This document shows, in pieces, positions 33,499 through 42,154 of a stretch of DNA of 61,502 nucleotides. The stretch's first letter is position 1. The number at the start of each line of letters is the position of its first letter. The translations under genes and the position numbers were made by a program. The stretch is from Rhodococcus tukisamuensis NBRC 100609 (GTDB lineage: Bacteria > Actinomycetota > Actinomycetes > Mycobacteriales > Mycobacteriaceae), in the NCBI RefSeq assembly GCF_001894985.1, contig NZ_BCXG01000029.1:1-61502 (forward strand), in the 5' to 3' direction. The notes beneath the pieces were generated by a model, which was not told the DNA's origin, did not search any database, and was given only the letters and a program-made list of their open reading frames with translations.

Positions 33499-33604
33499 GT
33501 ATCTACTGTCGACCAGCCCGACCAGGAGGTCGAGCACCTACGCATCTGGTCCTGTGGGGGGATTCTAGGGTCGTCGCAACACAGCTGGTGAGAAGACGAA
33601 GGTC

Positions 33605-33640
33605 GCGCCCCTGCCCTACAGCATGGTCGGGCAGGGGTGC
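33605..33640. terminator. strong hairpin followed by T-rich sequence
   Basis: GCGCCCCTGCCC (33605-33616) pairs with GGGCAGGGGTGC (33629-33640) over 12 bp with one G-U wobble. On the plus strand it is followed by TATGTCTTGTTTC. On the minus strand it lies 22 nt after the stop of a small open frame (33663-33872), separating it from the oxidoreductase. Confidence 0.7.
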
Positions 33641-33662
33641 TATGTCTTGTTTCTGGCCACGA

Positions 33663-33872
33663 TCACAAACCGAAGGCGCCACCCGTGACGGTCACGTCGT
33701 CGAGCTCCACGCTGGACGCCACGATCGTCGGTCCCCGACCTGCAGTCGGCGCCCGGGCGGGCCCGACGACAGATTCCAGATGCTCGAGAATCGGTGTGAG
33801 GTCGACGTCGGCATCCTCACGAATTGTCTCGGCAATTTCGAAGGGGTGACCGGTCTGCAGGCATGTCCTCAC
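33663..33872 (-). CDS. hypothetical small protein or C-terminal remnant
   Basis: The 69-residue frame reads MRTCLQTGHPFEIAETIRED then ADVDLTPILEHLESVVGPAR. I do not recognise it. The only support is its closeness to the hairpin just downstream and the same strand as the neighbouring secreted protein gene, which ends upstream of it (50 bp gap). It could be the tail of a lost gene. The start codon is not well supported. Confidence 0.3.
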   Translation of the reverse strand: MRTCLQTGHPFEIAETIREDADVDLTPILEHLESVVGPARAPTAGRGPTIVASSVELDDVTVTGGAFGL

Positions 33873-33921
33873 GCACCGGGGTTTGGGTTGGCGCGATCCG
33901 GCGCGGTGTCCGTCCCTTCGG

Positions 33922-34362
33922 TCACGGTGCGACGATGCAGCCCGGGCCGAGGGGAGTGGCGGGGTTGACGGTGACCGTCTGAATGGGTCCGCCGGCGGAG
34001 GTCTGATATGCCATCAGCGAGTGCTCACCTGGCGCCGTCGGGGTCCACAATGTGACCTTGTGCCCGAGGATCACCGGCGTGCTGTAGTACGGGTCGATGT
34101 TCCAGGCGAGGTCCTGGGGAAACATGGTCGACTCGTTGGTGTAGTCGACAATGTCGGTGCGCGGCTCGACCAGTCTTTCGGTGCGGGCCACCACCAGATA
34201 TGTGCATCCGACACCGAACGGAGTGGTCGGTCCCGCACTGAGGCCGGGGGCAATGGTCAGGTCGACGACCTCGGCCGAGGCCGTAGGCGCGGCCCCTAGC
34301 GCTGCAGCGGCACAGGCCGCAAGAGCAATGAGGGACAGGTGAGCCGGCGGCAAGATCTTCAT
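33922..34362 (-). CDS. small secreted protein, unknown function
   Basis: The 146-residue protein has a clear signal peptide (MKILPPAHLSLIALAACAAA, then ALGAAPTASA before EVVDL). The mature part of ~115 residues is beta-rich with two Cys (GVGCTYLVVA and GPGCIVAP) that could form a disulfide. It ends with TAPGEHSLMAYQTSAGGPIQ, reminiscent of an Ig-like domain. No enzyme motif is seen. Similar short exported proteins are common in mycolata. The ATG is at 34362. Confidence 0.75.
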   Translation of the reverse strand: MKILPPAHLSLIALAACAAAALGAAPTASAEVVDLTIAPGLSAGPTTPFGVGCTYLVVARTERLVEPRTDIVDYTNESTMFPQDLAWNIDPYYSTPVILGHKVTLWTPTAPGEHSLMAYQTSAGGPIQTVTVNPATPLGPGCIVAP

Positions 34363-34685
34363 ACCGATGAGTCGGTTTCGGCGGGATGTGTGTTACTTCG
34401 AGCGTGACACCCGATCCGCAGCGGGATCGAGCCCGAATCCTGACACTGGTCCGATTCGGGGCCTCAATCAATCGATTCGGCCAAGACCGGGGGATCTGGC
34501 TCCAACGCACCGGGGCAACCGCGCAAGTCGGCCCCGTTCGCAGGAAACGAGGGAGCGGCACCGGACTACTGTTCCGGCCCCACCATTCGACGTCGGCGCC
34601 TACCCCGGGGTTCCGCGCATGCCTCTCCGATTGACACTGGCCGACGATCTGGCCGACGGCCGGGATGCCTGAGGCATCGACGTCC
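34363..34685. other. intergenic stretch without a supported gene
   Basis: This 323-bp gap separates the secreted-protein gene (start at 34362) from the end of the esterase gene. I see no convincing open frame, repeat or hairpin. It should hold the secreted-protein promoter. Confidence 0.5.
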
Positions 34686-35654
34686 TCATGCTGCGGAGTA
34701 CGCGGGAAGGTGTCGGGCGAACCAGTCGGTGCGGGTTCGGCGGGCTGTGGCCGAGATCTGTGCCTGCGGGTACATGGTGTCGAAGCCGTGGAAGCCGCCT
34801 GCCCAGACTTGGAGTTCGGCCTGGCCGCCCGCCGCCCAGATGCGGGTGGCGTAGTCGATGTCCTCGTCGCGGAAGACTTCGGCGGAGCCGGTGTCGATAT
34901 AGGTGGTCGGGAGGCCGGAAAGGTCGTCGGCAAGCGCCGGCGAGATGTACTGGGACACTTCGTCGGTGGTGAGGTCGCCCAGAACGGCATGCCATCCGAA
35001 CTCGTTCATCTCACGGGTCCAGACACCGGGTATGCCGGAGTACTGGTGGCTGGAGGTGCTGGTGTTGCGGTGGTCCAGCATGGGGCAGACCAAGATCTGC
35101 GCGGCGATGGCCGGGGCACCGAGGTCGCGGGCCAGCAGTGTGACGCCGGCCGCGAGGCCGCCGCCTGCGCTGACGCCGGCGACGACGATCCGGGCGGGGT
35201 CGATGCCCAGTTCGGTCGAGTGTTCGGCGACCCAGCGCAATCCCTGGTAACAGTCGTCGACGAGGGTGCAGCCGGTGGCCTCGGGCGCGAGCCGGTATTC
35301 CACGGAGACCACGACCGCGCCGAACTCGTCGAGCCAGTCCAATGGGATGTCGATCTGTGAGAAGCGGTCGCCCATGACCATCCCTCCGCCGTGCATCCAG
35401 TACACGCAGGGTGCCGGGGTGGTGTGGTCGGTGTTCCCAGGACTGTAGACCGACATGAGGATCCGGGCACCGTCCTGGGCGGGCACCGCGATCTCGCGCC
35501 GGTCGACCTGACGACAGGCGAGCAGGGACTCGACGGGCGTCGATGGGAGCTGGCGCAGCTCGGCAAGAACTTCACGGCTGAGCTGGGACATCAGCGGCAT
35601 GTCGGCGAGGAGCTCACGCAGTTCGGGGTCCAGGGCGGGTCGTGCCATGGTCAT
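34686..35654 (-). CDS. HSL-family esterase/lipase (alpha/beta hydrolase)
   Basis: The 322-residue protein has the hormone-sensitive-lipase oxyanion motif HGGG (in YWMHGGGMVMGDR), the nucleophile motif GVSAGGG, the Asp segment YIDTGSAEVFRDED and a His in GGFHGFDTMYP. It lacks a signal peptide and is thus an intracellular carboxylesterase for short or medium acyl esters. Starts at 35654 and 35648 are both possible. It lies 44 nt downstream of the monooxygenase-like gene on the same strand, probably in one operon facing away from the AraC regulator. Confidence 0.92.
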   Translation of the reverse strand: MTMARPALDPELRELLADMPLMSQLSREVLAELRQLPSTPVESLLACRQVDRREIAVPAQDGARILMSVYSPGNTDHTTPAPCVYWMHGGGMVMGDRFSQIDIPLDWLDEFGAVVVSVEYRLAPEATGCTLVDDCYQGLRWVAEHSTELGIDPARIVVAGVSAGGGLAAGVTLLARDLGAPAIAAQILVCPMLDHRNTSTSSHQYSGIPGVWTREMNEFGWHAVLGDLTTDEVSQYISPALADDLSGLPTTYIDTGSAEVFRDEDIDYATRIWAAGGQAELQVWAGGFHGFDTMYPQAQISATARRTRTDWFARHLPAYSAA

Positions 35655-35698
35655 GGTCGCGGGCCTTTCTCGAAATGGTGCCGGATCGGACGGGGGAC

Positions 35699-36016
35699 TC
35701 AGAATGCGGCCTTGCCACGGACCGGGACGTAGTCGGTGTACTCCGACTCCTTGGCGAGCAGTGCGCCGATCTGCGCCACGATGGCCTGTGCGGCCTCCCC
35801 GGCGAAGATCCGGTGGTGGTCCTCCTCGCTGGTCCAGCCCTCGGTGACGTGGACGATGTCGGGGTCGGACGCGGAACGCGCGACGAGGTAGACGACACAG
35901 TGTTCGCTCGCGCCGGGGCTGCCCTCGTTCAGGCCGTTCAACAGCAGGTCGACCAGCCGGTCACCCGAGCCAGGCTTGGCGGTCAGGGTGGCGTTGAAAC
36001 CGTAGTTGGCGATCAT
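35699..36016 (-). CDS. antibiotic biosynthesis monooxygenase (ABM) domain protein
   Basis: The ~105-residue protein has the ferredoxin-like ABM layout: LTAKPGSGDRLVDLLLNGLN, then CVVYLVARSASDPDIVHVTE and the conserved W in GWTSEEDHHRIF. Such small dimers act as cofactor-free monooxygenases on quinones or as reactive-electrophile handlers; the substrate is unknown. The ATG at 36016 follows a GGGAAGAAGACATCC ribosome binding site on the minus strand; an ATG at 36055 adds 13 unconserved residues. It is divergent from the AraC regulator. Confidence 0.88.
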   Translation of the reverse strand: MIANYGFNATLTAKPGSGDRLVDLLLNGLNEGSPGASEHCVVYLVARSASDPDIVHVTEGWTSEEDHHRIFAGEAAQAIVAQIGALLAKESEYTDYVPVRGKAAF

Positions 36017-36160
36017 GGATGTCTTCTTCCCGGTGATGGAGTGGGGTGATTTCATTCAACCCTCCTGACCTGCGGAAACGTTAGAACGATGCTCGCTGGT
36101 GCTTGCACAATCCTCGCGATCACGGGAGCCGGAGGTGTCGAATGGTGCTGCAATGGAGGC

Positions 36161-37066
36161 ATGTACCTCGAGGAGTTCCGCACCTTGCTGGCTCGGCATG
36201 CCCGCCCCGACTGGACAACGGCCATCGACGGCGTCTTGATCTCGAAGGTCGATCGTTCGGATCCGCCGGCACCCTCGATGTCCGGCACGGTGCTCGCAGT
36301 CATCGCCCAGGGAGCTAAACGTCTCGCGCTGGGCGACCGGGTCTACGAGTACGGGGCGGGGCAGTACCTGGTCGCATCCGTAGACCTGCCCGTCACCGGG
36401 CAGTTCACCCGGGCCGACCCGGAGCAGCCGGCGCTGGGGTTCGGTCTCACGCTGGAACCGTCCGCGGTCGCCGAACTGCTGCTGCAGGCCGGTCCCGGTG
36501 ACATCCCCCGCGACGGTGGAGGTGCGCCGTCGGGGATCGCCGTCAGCGACGCCCCGCCCGCACTGCTCGATGCTGTCGTCCGGCTGCTGCGTCTGCTCGA
36601 CGAACCCCGCGACCGCGCCGCGCTCGCCCCGCTGATCAAACGAGAGATCCTGTGGCGCTTGATCACCGGGGAGCAGGGCGCGACCGTGCGCCAGCTCGGC
36701 CTCGCCGACAGCGGCCTCACCCATGTCTCCCGGGCCGTTCGCTGGATTCGCGACAACTACGCGCAGCCTTTCCGGGTCGAGGACGTGGCCCGTCTGTCCG
36801 ACATGAGCGTGTCCGCCTTCTACCGCAACTTTCAGGCGGTGACCGCGATGAGCCCCATCCAGTTCCAGAAGCAGATCCGGCTCCAGGAGGCCCGGCTGCT
36901 GCTCGCCACCCGCCCGGGCGACGTCACCGGAGTCGGCCGGCGCGTCGGCTACGACAACCCATCGCAGTTCAGCCGCGAGTATCGCCGCCAGTTCGGCGCA
37001 CCCCCGAGCCGGGACGCGGCCCGCCTGCGCGACACCGCACGCACCCCCACAGGCGTCCCGACCTGA
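36161..37066 (+). CDS. AraC-family regulator (AraC_N/CuRL type)
   Basis: The 301-residue protein has an N-terminal AraC_N-type sensing domain (SKVDRSDPPAPSMSGTVLAV, YEYGAGQYLVASVDLPVTGQ) and two C-terminal helix-turn-helix motifs (FRVEDVARLSDMSVSAFYRN; VTGVGRRVGYDNPSQFSREY). Regulators of this type usually control a neighbouring oxidoreductase. The ATG at 36161 (MYLEEFRTLLARHA) follows ATGGAGGC. It is divergent from the ABM-esterase pair (144-bp gap) and upstream of an SDR gene; both are candidate targets. Confidence 0.93.
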   Translation: MYLEEFRTLLARHARPDWTTAIDGVLISKVDRSDPPAPSMSGTVLAVIAQGAKRLALGDRVYEYGAGQYLVASVDLPVTGQFTRADPEQPALGFGLTLEPSAVAELLLQAGPGDIPRDGGGAPSGIAVSDAPPALLDAVVRLLRLLDEPRDRAALAPLIKREILWRLITGEQGATVRQLGLADSGLTHVSRAVRWIRDNYAQPFRVEDVARLSDMSVSAFYRNFQAVTAMSPIQFQKQIRLQEARLLLATRPGDVTGVGRRVGYDNPSQFSREYRRQFGAPPSRDAARLRDTARTPTGVPT

Positions 37067-37219
37067 CCGGGAGCTGCTGGAGGATCGTGCAAGAAGAAGC
37101 GACGATAGTTCTACTGTTTATGCTGGTCAAGGCGATTCAATGGGAGTGTCAGTTACTCCGCCGGAGCAGGAAGATGTCTTCCCGATCCGCGGATCCCACC
37201 ACAGCGCAAGGACCGCAAC

Positions 37220-37969
37220 ATGAAGACAGTTCTGATCACCGGTGCCTCATCCGGATACGGGCGGGAGACGGCCCGCCACTTCCACTCGCAGGGGTGGAAC
37301 GTCATCGCCACGATGCGCACCAAACGAGTCGGTGTCCTGCCCGAGTCGGACCGGCTCCGCGTCGTCGAGCTCGACGTGACCGAGCCCGAGACCGTCACCG
37401 CCGCGCTCGAGACCGCGGGATCCATCGACGTCCTGGTGAACAACGCCGGCGTTCCCTCGATCGGCGTGTTCGAGGGAACACCCATGGTCCGAGTGCGGGA
37501 AGTGTTCGAGACCAACACATTCGGCGTGATGACGACGACGCAGGCGGTGCTGCGACAGTTCCGCGAGCGCGGCTCCGGCGTGGTAGTGAACGTGACCTCC
37601 AGCGTGGTGCTGGGACACATGCCGCTCTCGGCCGTCTACAAGGCGAGCAAGATGGCCATCGAGGGGTTCAGTGCATCCCTCGCGCTCGAGCTCGCGCCCT
37701 TCGGTGTTCTGGTGAAGACGGTCGAGCCGGGCGCCTGCCTGACGACGAACTTCGCGGCCAGGGCGACGAACGGCGGGTCGGTCGACGAGCTGGTCCCGGA
37801 GCCCTACGCACCGTGGGCGAAGAGCGTCATGGACGACTTGACGGGCCAAGAGCTGTACACCGAGGAGAGCGACGTCGCCGAGACGGTGTGGCGAGCCGTG
37901 CACGACACGACCGGCCAGCTGCGATTCCCGGCCGGCGCCGACGCGGTCCGGCTCGCCCAGGCGAAGTGA
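37220..37969 (+). CDS. short-chain dehydrogenase/reductase
   Basis: The 249-residue SDR has TGASSGYG (residues 8-15, with Tyr replacing Ile of GxxxGIG), NNAG, Ser in NVTSSVVLG and the YKASK active-site motif. MRTKR after the second strand suggests NADP. Proteins of this type commonly accompany AraC_N regulators. The ATG at 37220 is 153 bp after the AraC gene. The substrate is unknown. Confidence 0.92.
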   Translation: MKTVLITGASSGYGRETARHFHSQGWNVIATMRTKRVGVLPESDRLRVVELDVTEPETVTAALETAGSIDVLVNNAGVPSIGVFEGTPMVRVREVFETNTFGVMTTTQAVLRQFRERGSGVVVNVTSSVVLGHMPLSAVYKASKMAIEGFSASLALELAPFGVLVKTVEPGACLTTNFAARATNGGSVDELVPEPYAPWAKSVMDDLTGQELYTEESDVAETVWRAVHDTTGQLRFPAGADAVRLAQAK

Positions 37970-38265
37970 GCGCGCAGCGGCAAGGTAGCGCCGCGCCGGC
38001 GCCACGAGTTGGCCCCTCCGCACAGCACCTCATCGCGCCTGAGTCGGGGCGCGGCTGGACAGATTGACGTTTCCGCCGATGCACCCGCTCAGCGACCGTC
38101 TGCACGTAGTCGCGAGCGAGCAGGCCTGCTGGCCCCGCGAAGCTGGTGACACCGTCGCCGAACGTATGCGCGCTCTGGATGCTGTACCCGATGGCCGCAC
38201 ACCGAACTGGTATCGGCGGCATACTCGAAACCAGTGGCCGAAGGGCAGCCGCGAATGGGAGACCG
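37970..38265. other. intergenic stretch without a supported gene
   Basis: Nearly 300 bp with no frame I can support on either strand. It probably carries the promoter of the redox-signalling operon that starts at 38266. Confidence 0.45.
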
Positions 38266-39924
38266 ATGGCACAGCCTGCAATCCTCAGCGTCGATGACGA
38301 CCCGAGCGTGTCCCGCGCCATCGTCAGGGACCTACGCCGCAACTACGGCGAGAGGTATCGAATCGTCCGGGCACAGTCCGGCGACGAGGCCCTGGCCGCG
38401 CTCAAGGAGATGAAGCTGCGCGGCGACCCGGTCGCGGTCCTGCTCGCCGACTACCGGATGCCGGGCATGAGCGGAATCGAATTCCTCGAACAGGGTATGG
38501 ACCTGTATCCCGCTGCGAAACGCGTCCTGCTCACCGCCTACGCCGACACCGATGCCGCGATCGACGCGATCAACGTTGTCGATCTCGATCATTACCTGCT
38601 CAAGCCGTGGGATCCGCCCGAGGAAAAGCTGTACCCGGTGCTCGACGCCCTGCTTGACGCCTGGGTGACTTCCGACCGCAAGCCGGTGACCGAGACCAAA
38701 GTGGTCGGGCACCGGTGGTCGGCGCGCTCCTCGGAGGTGCGGGAGTTCTTGGCACGCAACCAACTGCCCTACCGGTGGTACATGTCCGATGAACCGGAGG
38801 GTCAGCGGCTGCTCGAGGCCGCGGGAGCTGACGGCATGCGGCTGCCGGTGGTGATCACTTGTGGGGGGCAGGCTCTGGTGGAGCCGACCGATTCGGAACT
38901 GGCACACCACGTCGGACTGGCCACCACGCCGGCGTCGGATTTCTACGACCTCGTCGTCATCGGCGGTGGACCGGCAGGGCTCGGCGCAGCCGTGTACGGG
39001 GCTTCGGAGGGGCTACGCACCGTCTTGGTCGAACGCACCGCCACCGGCGGGCAGGCCGGGCAGAGTTCCCGGATCGAGAACTACCTAGGATTTCCAGACG
39101 GCCTGTCCGGCGCCCAGCTCGCGGACCGGGCGCGCAGGCAGGTGGTCAAGTTCGGCGCCGAGGTGATCACCACCCGGGAGGTCGTCGCGTTGGAGGTCAA
39201 CGGATCCGCGCGGACCGTGCGGTTCGCCGACGGGGCGTCGCTGGACGCGCACACCGTGATCCTGGCGACCGGGGTCTCCTACCGGCAGCTGTCGGCGCCG
39301 GGGCTGGACGAGTTCACTGGCCGCGGTGTGTATTACGGGTCGGCGGTGACGGAGGCCGCGCGATGCAGTGGGCAGGACGTGTACATCGTCGGCGGTGCGA
39401 ACTCGGCCGGGCAGGCGGCGGTCTACCTGGCCAGGGGCGCCAGCTCGGTGACCATCGTGGTGCGGGCGCGGTCACTCGACGACTCCATGTCGCACTACCT
39501 GATCCAGCAGATCCGGCAGAACCCGAGGATCACGGTCCGGGCATGTTCGGAGGTGATCGGCGTCGAGGGCGACGACCACCTGGAGCGGATCACCCTGCGC
39601 GACAACACAACAGGTCGTACCGAGACCGTCGAAGCACAGTGGCTCTTCCTGTTCATCGGGGCGGCGCCGCGCACGGACTGGCTCGACGGTGTCGTGGTGC
39701 GCGACGACCACGGGTACGTAGTCTCCGGCCCGGACCTGGTTGTCGACGGCAAACGGCCGCGGGGCTGGGAACTCGAACGGGTACCGCACCACTTGGAGAC
39801 CAGCGTGCCGGGGGTCTTCGCGGCAGGGGACGTGCGCTCCGACTCCGCGAAGCGGGTGGCATCGGCCGTGGGAGAGGGAGCGATGGCAGTGATGCTCGTG
39901 CACCGATACCTGGCCAAGCCGTGA
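38266..39924 (+). CDS. response regulator receiver fused to thioredoxin-reductase-like flavoprotein
   Basis: The 552-residue protein joins three parts. Residues 1-125 are a CheY-like receiver with Asp10-12, phosphoacceptor Asp62 (LLADYRMPG), Thr90 and Lys113. Residues ~140-220 look like a glutaredoxin/thioredoxin-like linker domain (SSEVREFLARNQLPYRWYMS). The rest is a thioredoxin-reductase-type domain with FAD site VVIGGGPAGLGAAVYGASEG, NADPH site VYIVGGANSAGQAAVYLARG and FAD-closing GVFAAGDVRSDS. The redox CxxC normally before the NADPH site is missing (YYGSAVTEAARCSGQ), so it cannot reduce thioredoxin in the usual way. The ATG at 38266 was chosen because the receiver starts there. It overlaps the kinase gene (GTGA). 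Confidence 0.9.
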   Translation: MAQPAILSVDDDPSVSRAIVRDLRRNYGERYRIVRAQSGDEALAALKEMKLRGDPVAVLLADYRMPGMSGIEFLEQGMDLYPAAKRVLLTAYADTDAAIDAINVVDLDHYLLKPWDPPEEKLYPVLDALLDAWVTSDRKPVTETKVVGHRWSARSSEVREFLARNQLPYRWYMSDEPEGQRLLEAAGADGMRLPVVITCGGQALVEPTDSELAHHVGLATTPASDFYDLVVIGGGPAGLGAAVYGASEGLRTVLVERTATGGQAGQSSRIENYLGFPDGLSGAQLADRARRQVVKFGAEVITTREVVALEVNGSARTVRFADGASLDAHTVILATGVSYRQLSAPGLDEFTGRGVYYGSAVTEAARCSGQDVYIVGGANSAGQAAVYLARGASSVTIVVRARSLDDSMSHYLIQQIRQNPRITVRACSEVIGVEGDDHLERITLRDNTTGRTETVEAQWLFLFIGAAPRTDWLDGVVVRDDHGYVVSGPDLVVDGKRPRGWELERVPHHLETSVPGVFAAGDVRSDSAKRVASAVGEGAMAVMLVHRYLAKP

Positions 39925-41354
39925 ACGCCGGGCCGATGTGCACGCCGGAGGAACTACGGACGTTGTTCCTCTTCGAGAAACTCGACGACGATCAGCTCCG
40001 GCAGCTGTGTCGCGCCGGACGGATCGAGGTTGTCGAGCCGGGCCCGGTGTTCCGTGAGGGCGCCCAAGCGACATGCTTCTATGTGCTCGTCGAGGGATCG
40101 GTGGTGCTCACTAAGCTCTCGGGTGGCCATGAGGTGGAGATGGTGCGTACCTCGCACCGCGGCGCCTACGCGGGCGCCTGGACCGCCTACATGGGCGACC
40201 GTGTGCCACAGATCTACAACAGCTCGATGACGGTGCCCGAGCGGTCCACGTTCTTCGTCCTGGACGCGGCTGACTTCGCCCGCTTCGTGGCGGAGTGGTT
40301 CCCGATGGCGATCCACCTGCTCGAGGGGCTGTTCTTCGGTAACCAGAACGCCCGCGAGATCCTCGACCAACGGGAGCGTCTGCTCGCCCTCGGTTCCCTG
40401 TCGGCCGGGCTGACGCACGAGCTGAACAACCCAGCTGCGGCCGCGGTCCGGGCGACGGCGTCGCTGCGGGACCGGGTCGCCGGGATGCGGCACAAGCTGG
40501 GGATGATCGCATCGGGCGCGTACGAACCCGCAACCCTCCAGTCGCTGATCAGGATTCAGGAGGAGGCGGTGGATCTGGTCGCGAAGGCTCCGTCACTGAG
40601 CCCGCTGGAGGAGTCTGACCGGGAGGACGCGCTCGGCACGTGGCTGGAGGATCACGGCATTGCGGGCGGCTGGAACATTGCGCCGAACCTCGTGCAGGCC
40701 GGGCTCGACGTGGCCTGGCTCGAGCGGGTCGCGGCCACGGTCGCGCCGCCGATCCTCGCGGGCGCCGTCGCCTGGCTGAACTACACCGTCGAGACCGAAC
40801 TCCTGATGAATGAGATCGCGGACTCCACGACCAGGATCACCGCACTCGTCGGCGCCGCCAAGCAGTACTCCCAGATGGACCGCGCCCCCTTCCAGGTCTC
40901 GGACGTGCACGAACTGCTCGACAGCACACTGGTCATGCTCAGCCGAAAGATCGGCAGCGGCATCGACGTGGTCAAGGACTACGACCGCGACCTGCCGCGC
41001 GTTCCTGCGCACGCTGCCGAACTCAACCAGGTGTGGACCAACCTCATCGACAACGCGGTAGGTGCCATGGACGGCCGCGGCACCCTCACCGTCCGCACCT
41101 ACCGGGACGGTGACTGCCTGGCCGTAGCGATCGGAGACACCGGACAAGGCATCCCCGAAGAGATCCGAGGCCGCATCTTCGAGCCGTTCGTCACCACGAA
41201 ACCGGTCGGTGAGGGCACCGGGCTCGGGCTCGACATCTCGTGGCGGATCGTCAACAAACATCGGGGCGATATCCGCGTGGAATCGCAACCAGGGCACACC
41301 GAATTTGTGGTCCGCATACCGCTGGCCAGTCCGGAGGGAGATCACGATGACTGA
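39921..41354 (+). CDS. histidine kinase with N-terminal cyclic-nucleotide-binding-like domain
   Basis: The 477-residue cytoplasmic kinase has a Crp/cNMP-like domain at about residues 8-135 (LFEKLDDDQLRQLCRAGRIE, FYVLVEGSVVL). The phosphoacceptor is His166 in SAGLTHELNNPAAAAV. The C-terminal ATPase domain shows an N box (LNQVWTNLIDNAVGAMDG), a G1 box (IGDTGQGIP) and a G2 box (GTGLGLDISW). No transmembrane segment is seen. The GTG at 39921 overlaps the stop of the receiver-flavoprotein gene by 4 nt, making that protein the likely phosphorylation partner. The sensed ligand is unknown; the domain may bind a nucleotide or act as a redox-coupled switch. Confidence 0.92.
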   Translation: MNAGPMCTPEELRTLFLFEKLDDDQLRQLCRAGRIEVVEPGPVFREGAQATCFYVLVEGSVVLTKLSGGHEVEMVRTSHRGAYAGAWTAYMGDRVPQIYNSSMTVPERSTFFVLDAADFARFVAEWFPMAIHLLEGLFFGNQNAREILDQRERLLALGSLSAGLTHELNNPAAAAVRATASLRDRVAGMRHKLGMIASGAYEPATLQSLIRIQEEAVDLVAKAPSLSPLEESDREDALGTWLEDHGIAGGWNIAPNLVQAGLDVAWLERVAATVAPPILAGAVAWLNYTVETELLMNEIADSTTRITALVGAAKQYSQMDRAPFQVSDVHELLDSTLVMLSRKIGSGIDVVKDYDRDLPRVPAHAAELNQVWTNLIDNAVGAMDGRGTLTVRTYRDGDCLAVAIGDTGQGIPEEIRGRIFEPFVTTKPVGEGTGLGLDISWRIVNKHRGDIRVESQPGHTEFVVRIPLASPEGDHDD

Positions 41355-41859
41355 GATCGAGGGAATCCGCCCAGAGGTACCGCCGACAGGCCCAGGCTGC
41401 CTGCAGTGCGAAGCAAATGATGGGTGGTGGGTGCATCTGTGACGTTGCGCGGAGTGCGGACACGTCGGATGCTGCGACACCTCACCCGCTCAGCACGCGT
41501 CGGCGCATGTGGCCGCCAGCGGACATCCCTTCGTACAGAGCTACGAGCCTGGCGAGGAGTGGTTCTGGAGCTGTCAGACAGAGCAAATGTACGACGGGCC
41601 CGAGCTGGCGCAACCCCGGCACCACCCTCTCGACCAACGGCGCCCTCCGACGCATGTGGATCCTGACCCTGACCCCGATCATCGATGCCCTGCTCGGCCA
41701 GGTCACCGCGCTGCTGATCCGCTGACGTACCCGCCGGAAGCGTGCGGCAGGGCTGGAGCGTGTCCTTTTCGATGTGAGGCAGTCGAACCGCCGTGCTCGC
41801 GAGCGGGTCCCTGCCGGATTACGACCATTGGTGGCGAGGGTAACCAAATGGTTGCGTAG
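41347..41859 (+). pseudogene. UBP-type zinc finger protein gene with in-frame TGA
   Basis: The ATG at 41347 overlaps the kinase stop by 8 nt. The frame gives GCLQCEANDGWWVHL, then TGA at 41440-41442, then RCAECGHVGCCDTSPAQHAS and AHVAASGHPFVQSYEPGEEW in the same frame. Joined, these form a zf-UBP domain with its Cys and His ligands (CLQC, CAEC, GCC, H). The TGA sits next to RC where an Arg codon (CGA) is usual, so one C-to-T change explains it. The frame then runs to 41859 without further similarity. It is probably a recent nonsense mutation; readthrough cannot be excluded. Confidence 0.8.
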
Positions 41860-42154
41860 CCCACCGAATCCCGCCGCTGCGCCGTCGCGAGACGATCTGA
41901 ACCCCACGACCGTCTCGTTGGTCTTTGGGTTCTCCCTGCGTGCATCCAGTATGGAGGTAATATCAGTGCGGGAGAAGGGCATCCGAGAAGGCGCCCGTGA
42001 CAGCGTTGATCGCGGTCGTGATCAATCACGGACTGAGGATGCGCGCCAGTAGCTGGGCTGAGCTGTTGAACGATGCCAGCTGTCAGTTGCCCGGCGTCGG
42101 GGACACCGGCGAGGCCTCGGCGCAAACCCTGAGGTTCTGAACAATCGTCGAATC
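41860..42154. other. intergenic stretch without a supported gene
   Basis: About 295 bp following the zinc-finger frame. I find no coherent frame, tRNA or strong hairpin here. Confidence 0.4.

Noticed and set aside
38030-38281. Minus-strand frame between the SDR and the receiver-flavoprotein gene
   Set aside because: It has no recognisable pattern or ribosome binding site and overlaps the start of the receiver gene; it was treated as non-coding.
41440-41442. TGA in the UBP zinc finger gene as a selenocysteine codon
   Set aside because: The aligned residue in the family is usually Arg or similar, not Cys; no SECIS-like hairpin was evident and no selenium genes are nearby. Nonsense mutation is simpler.
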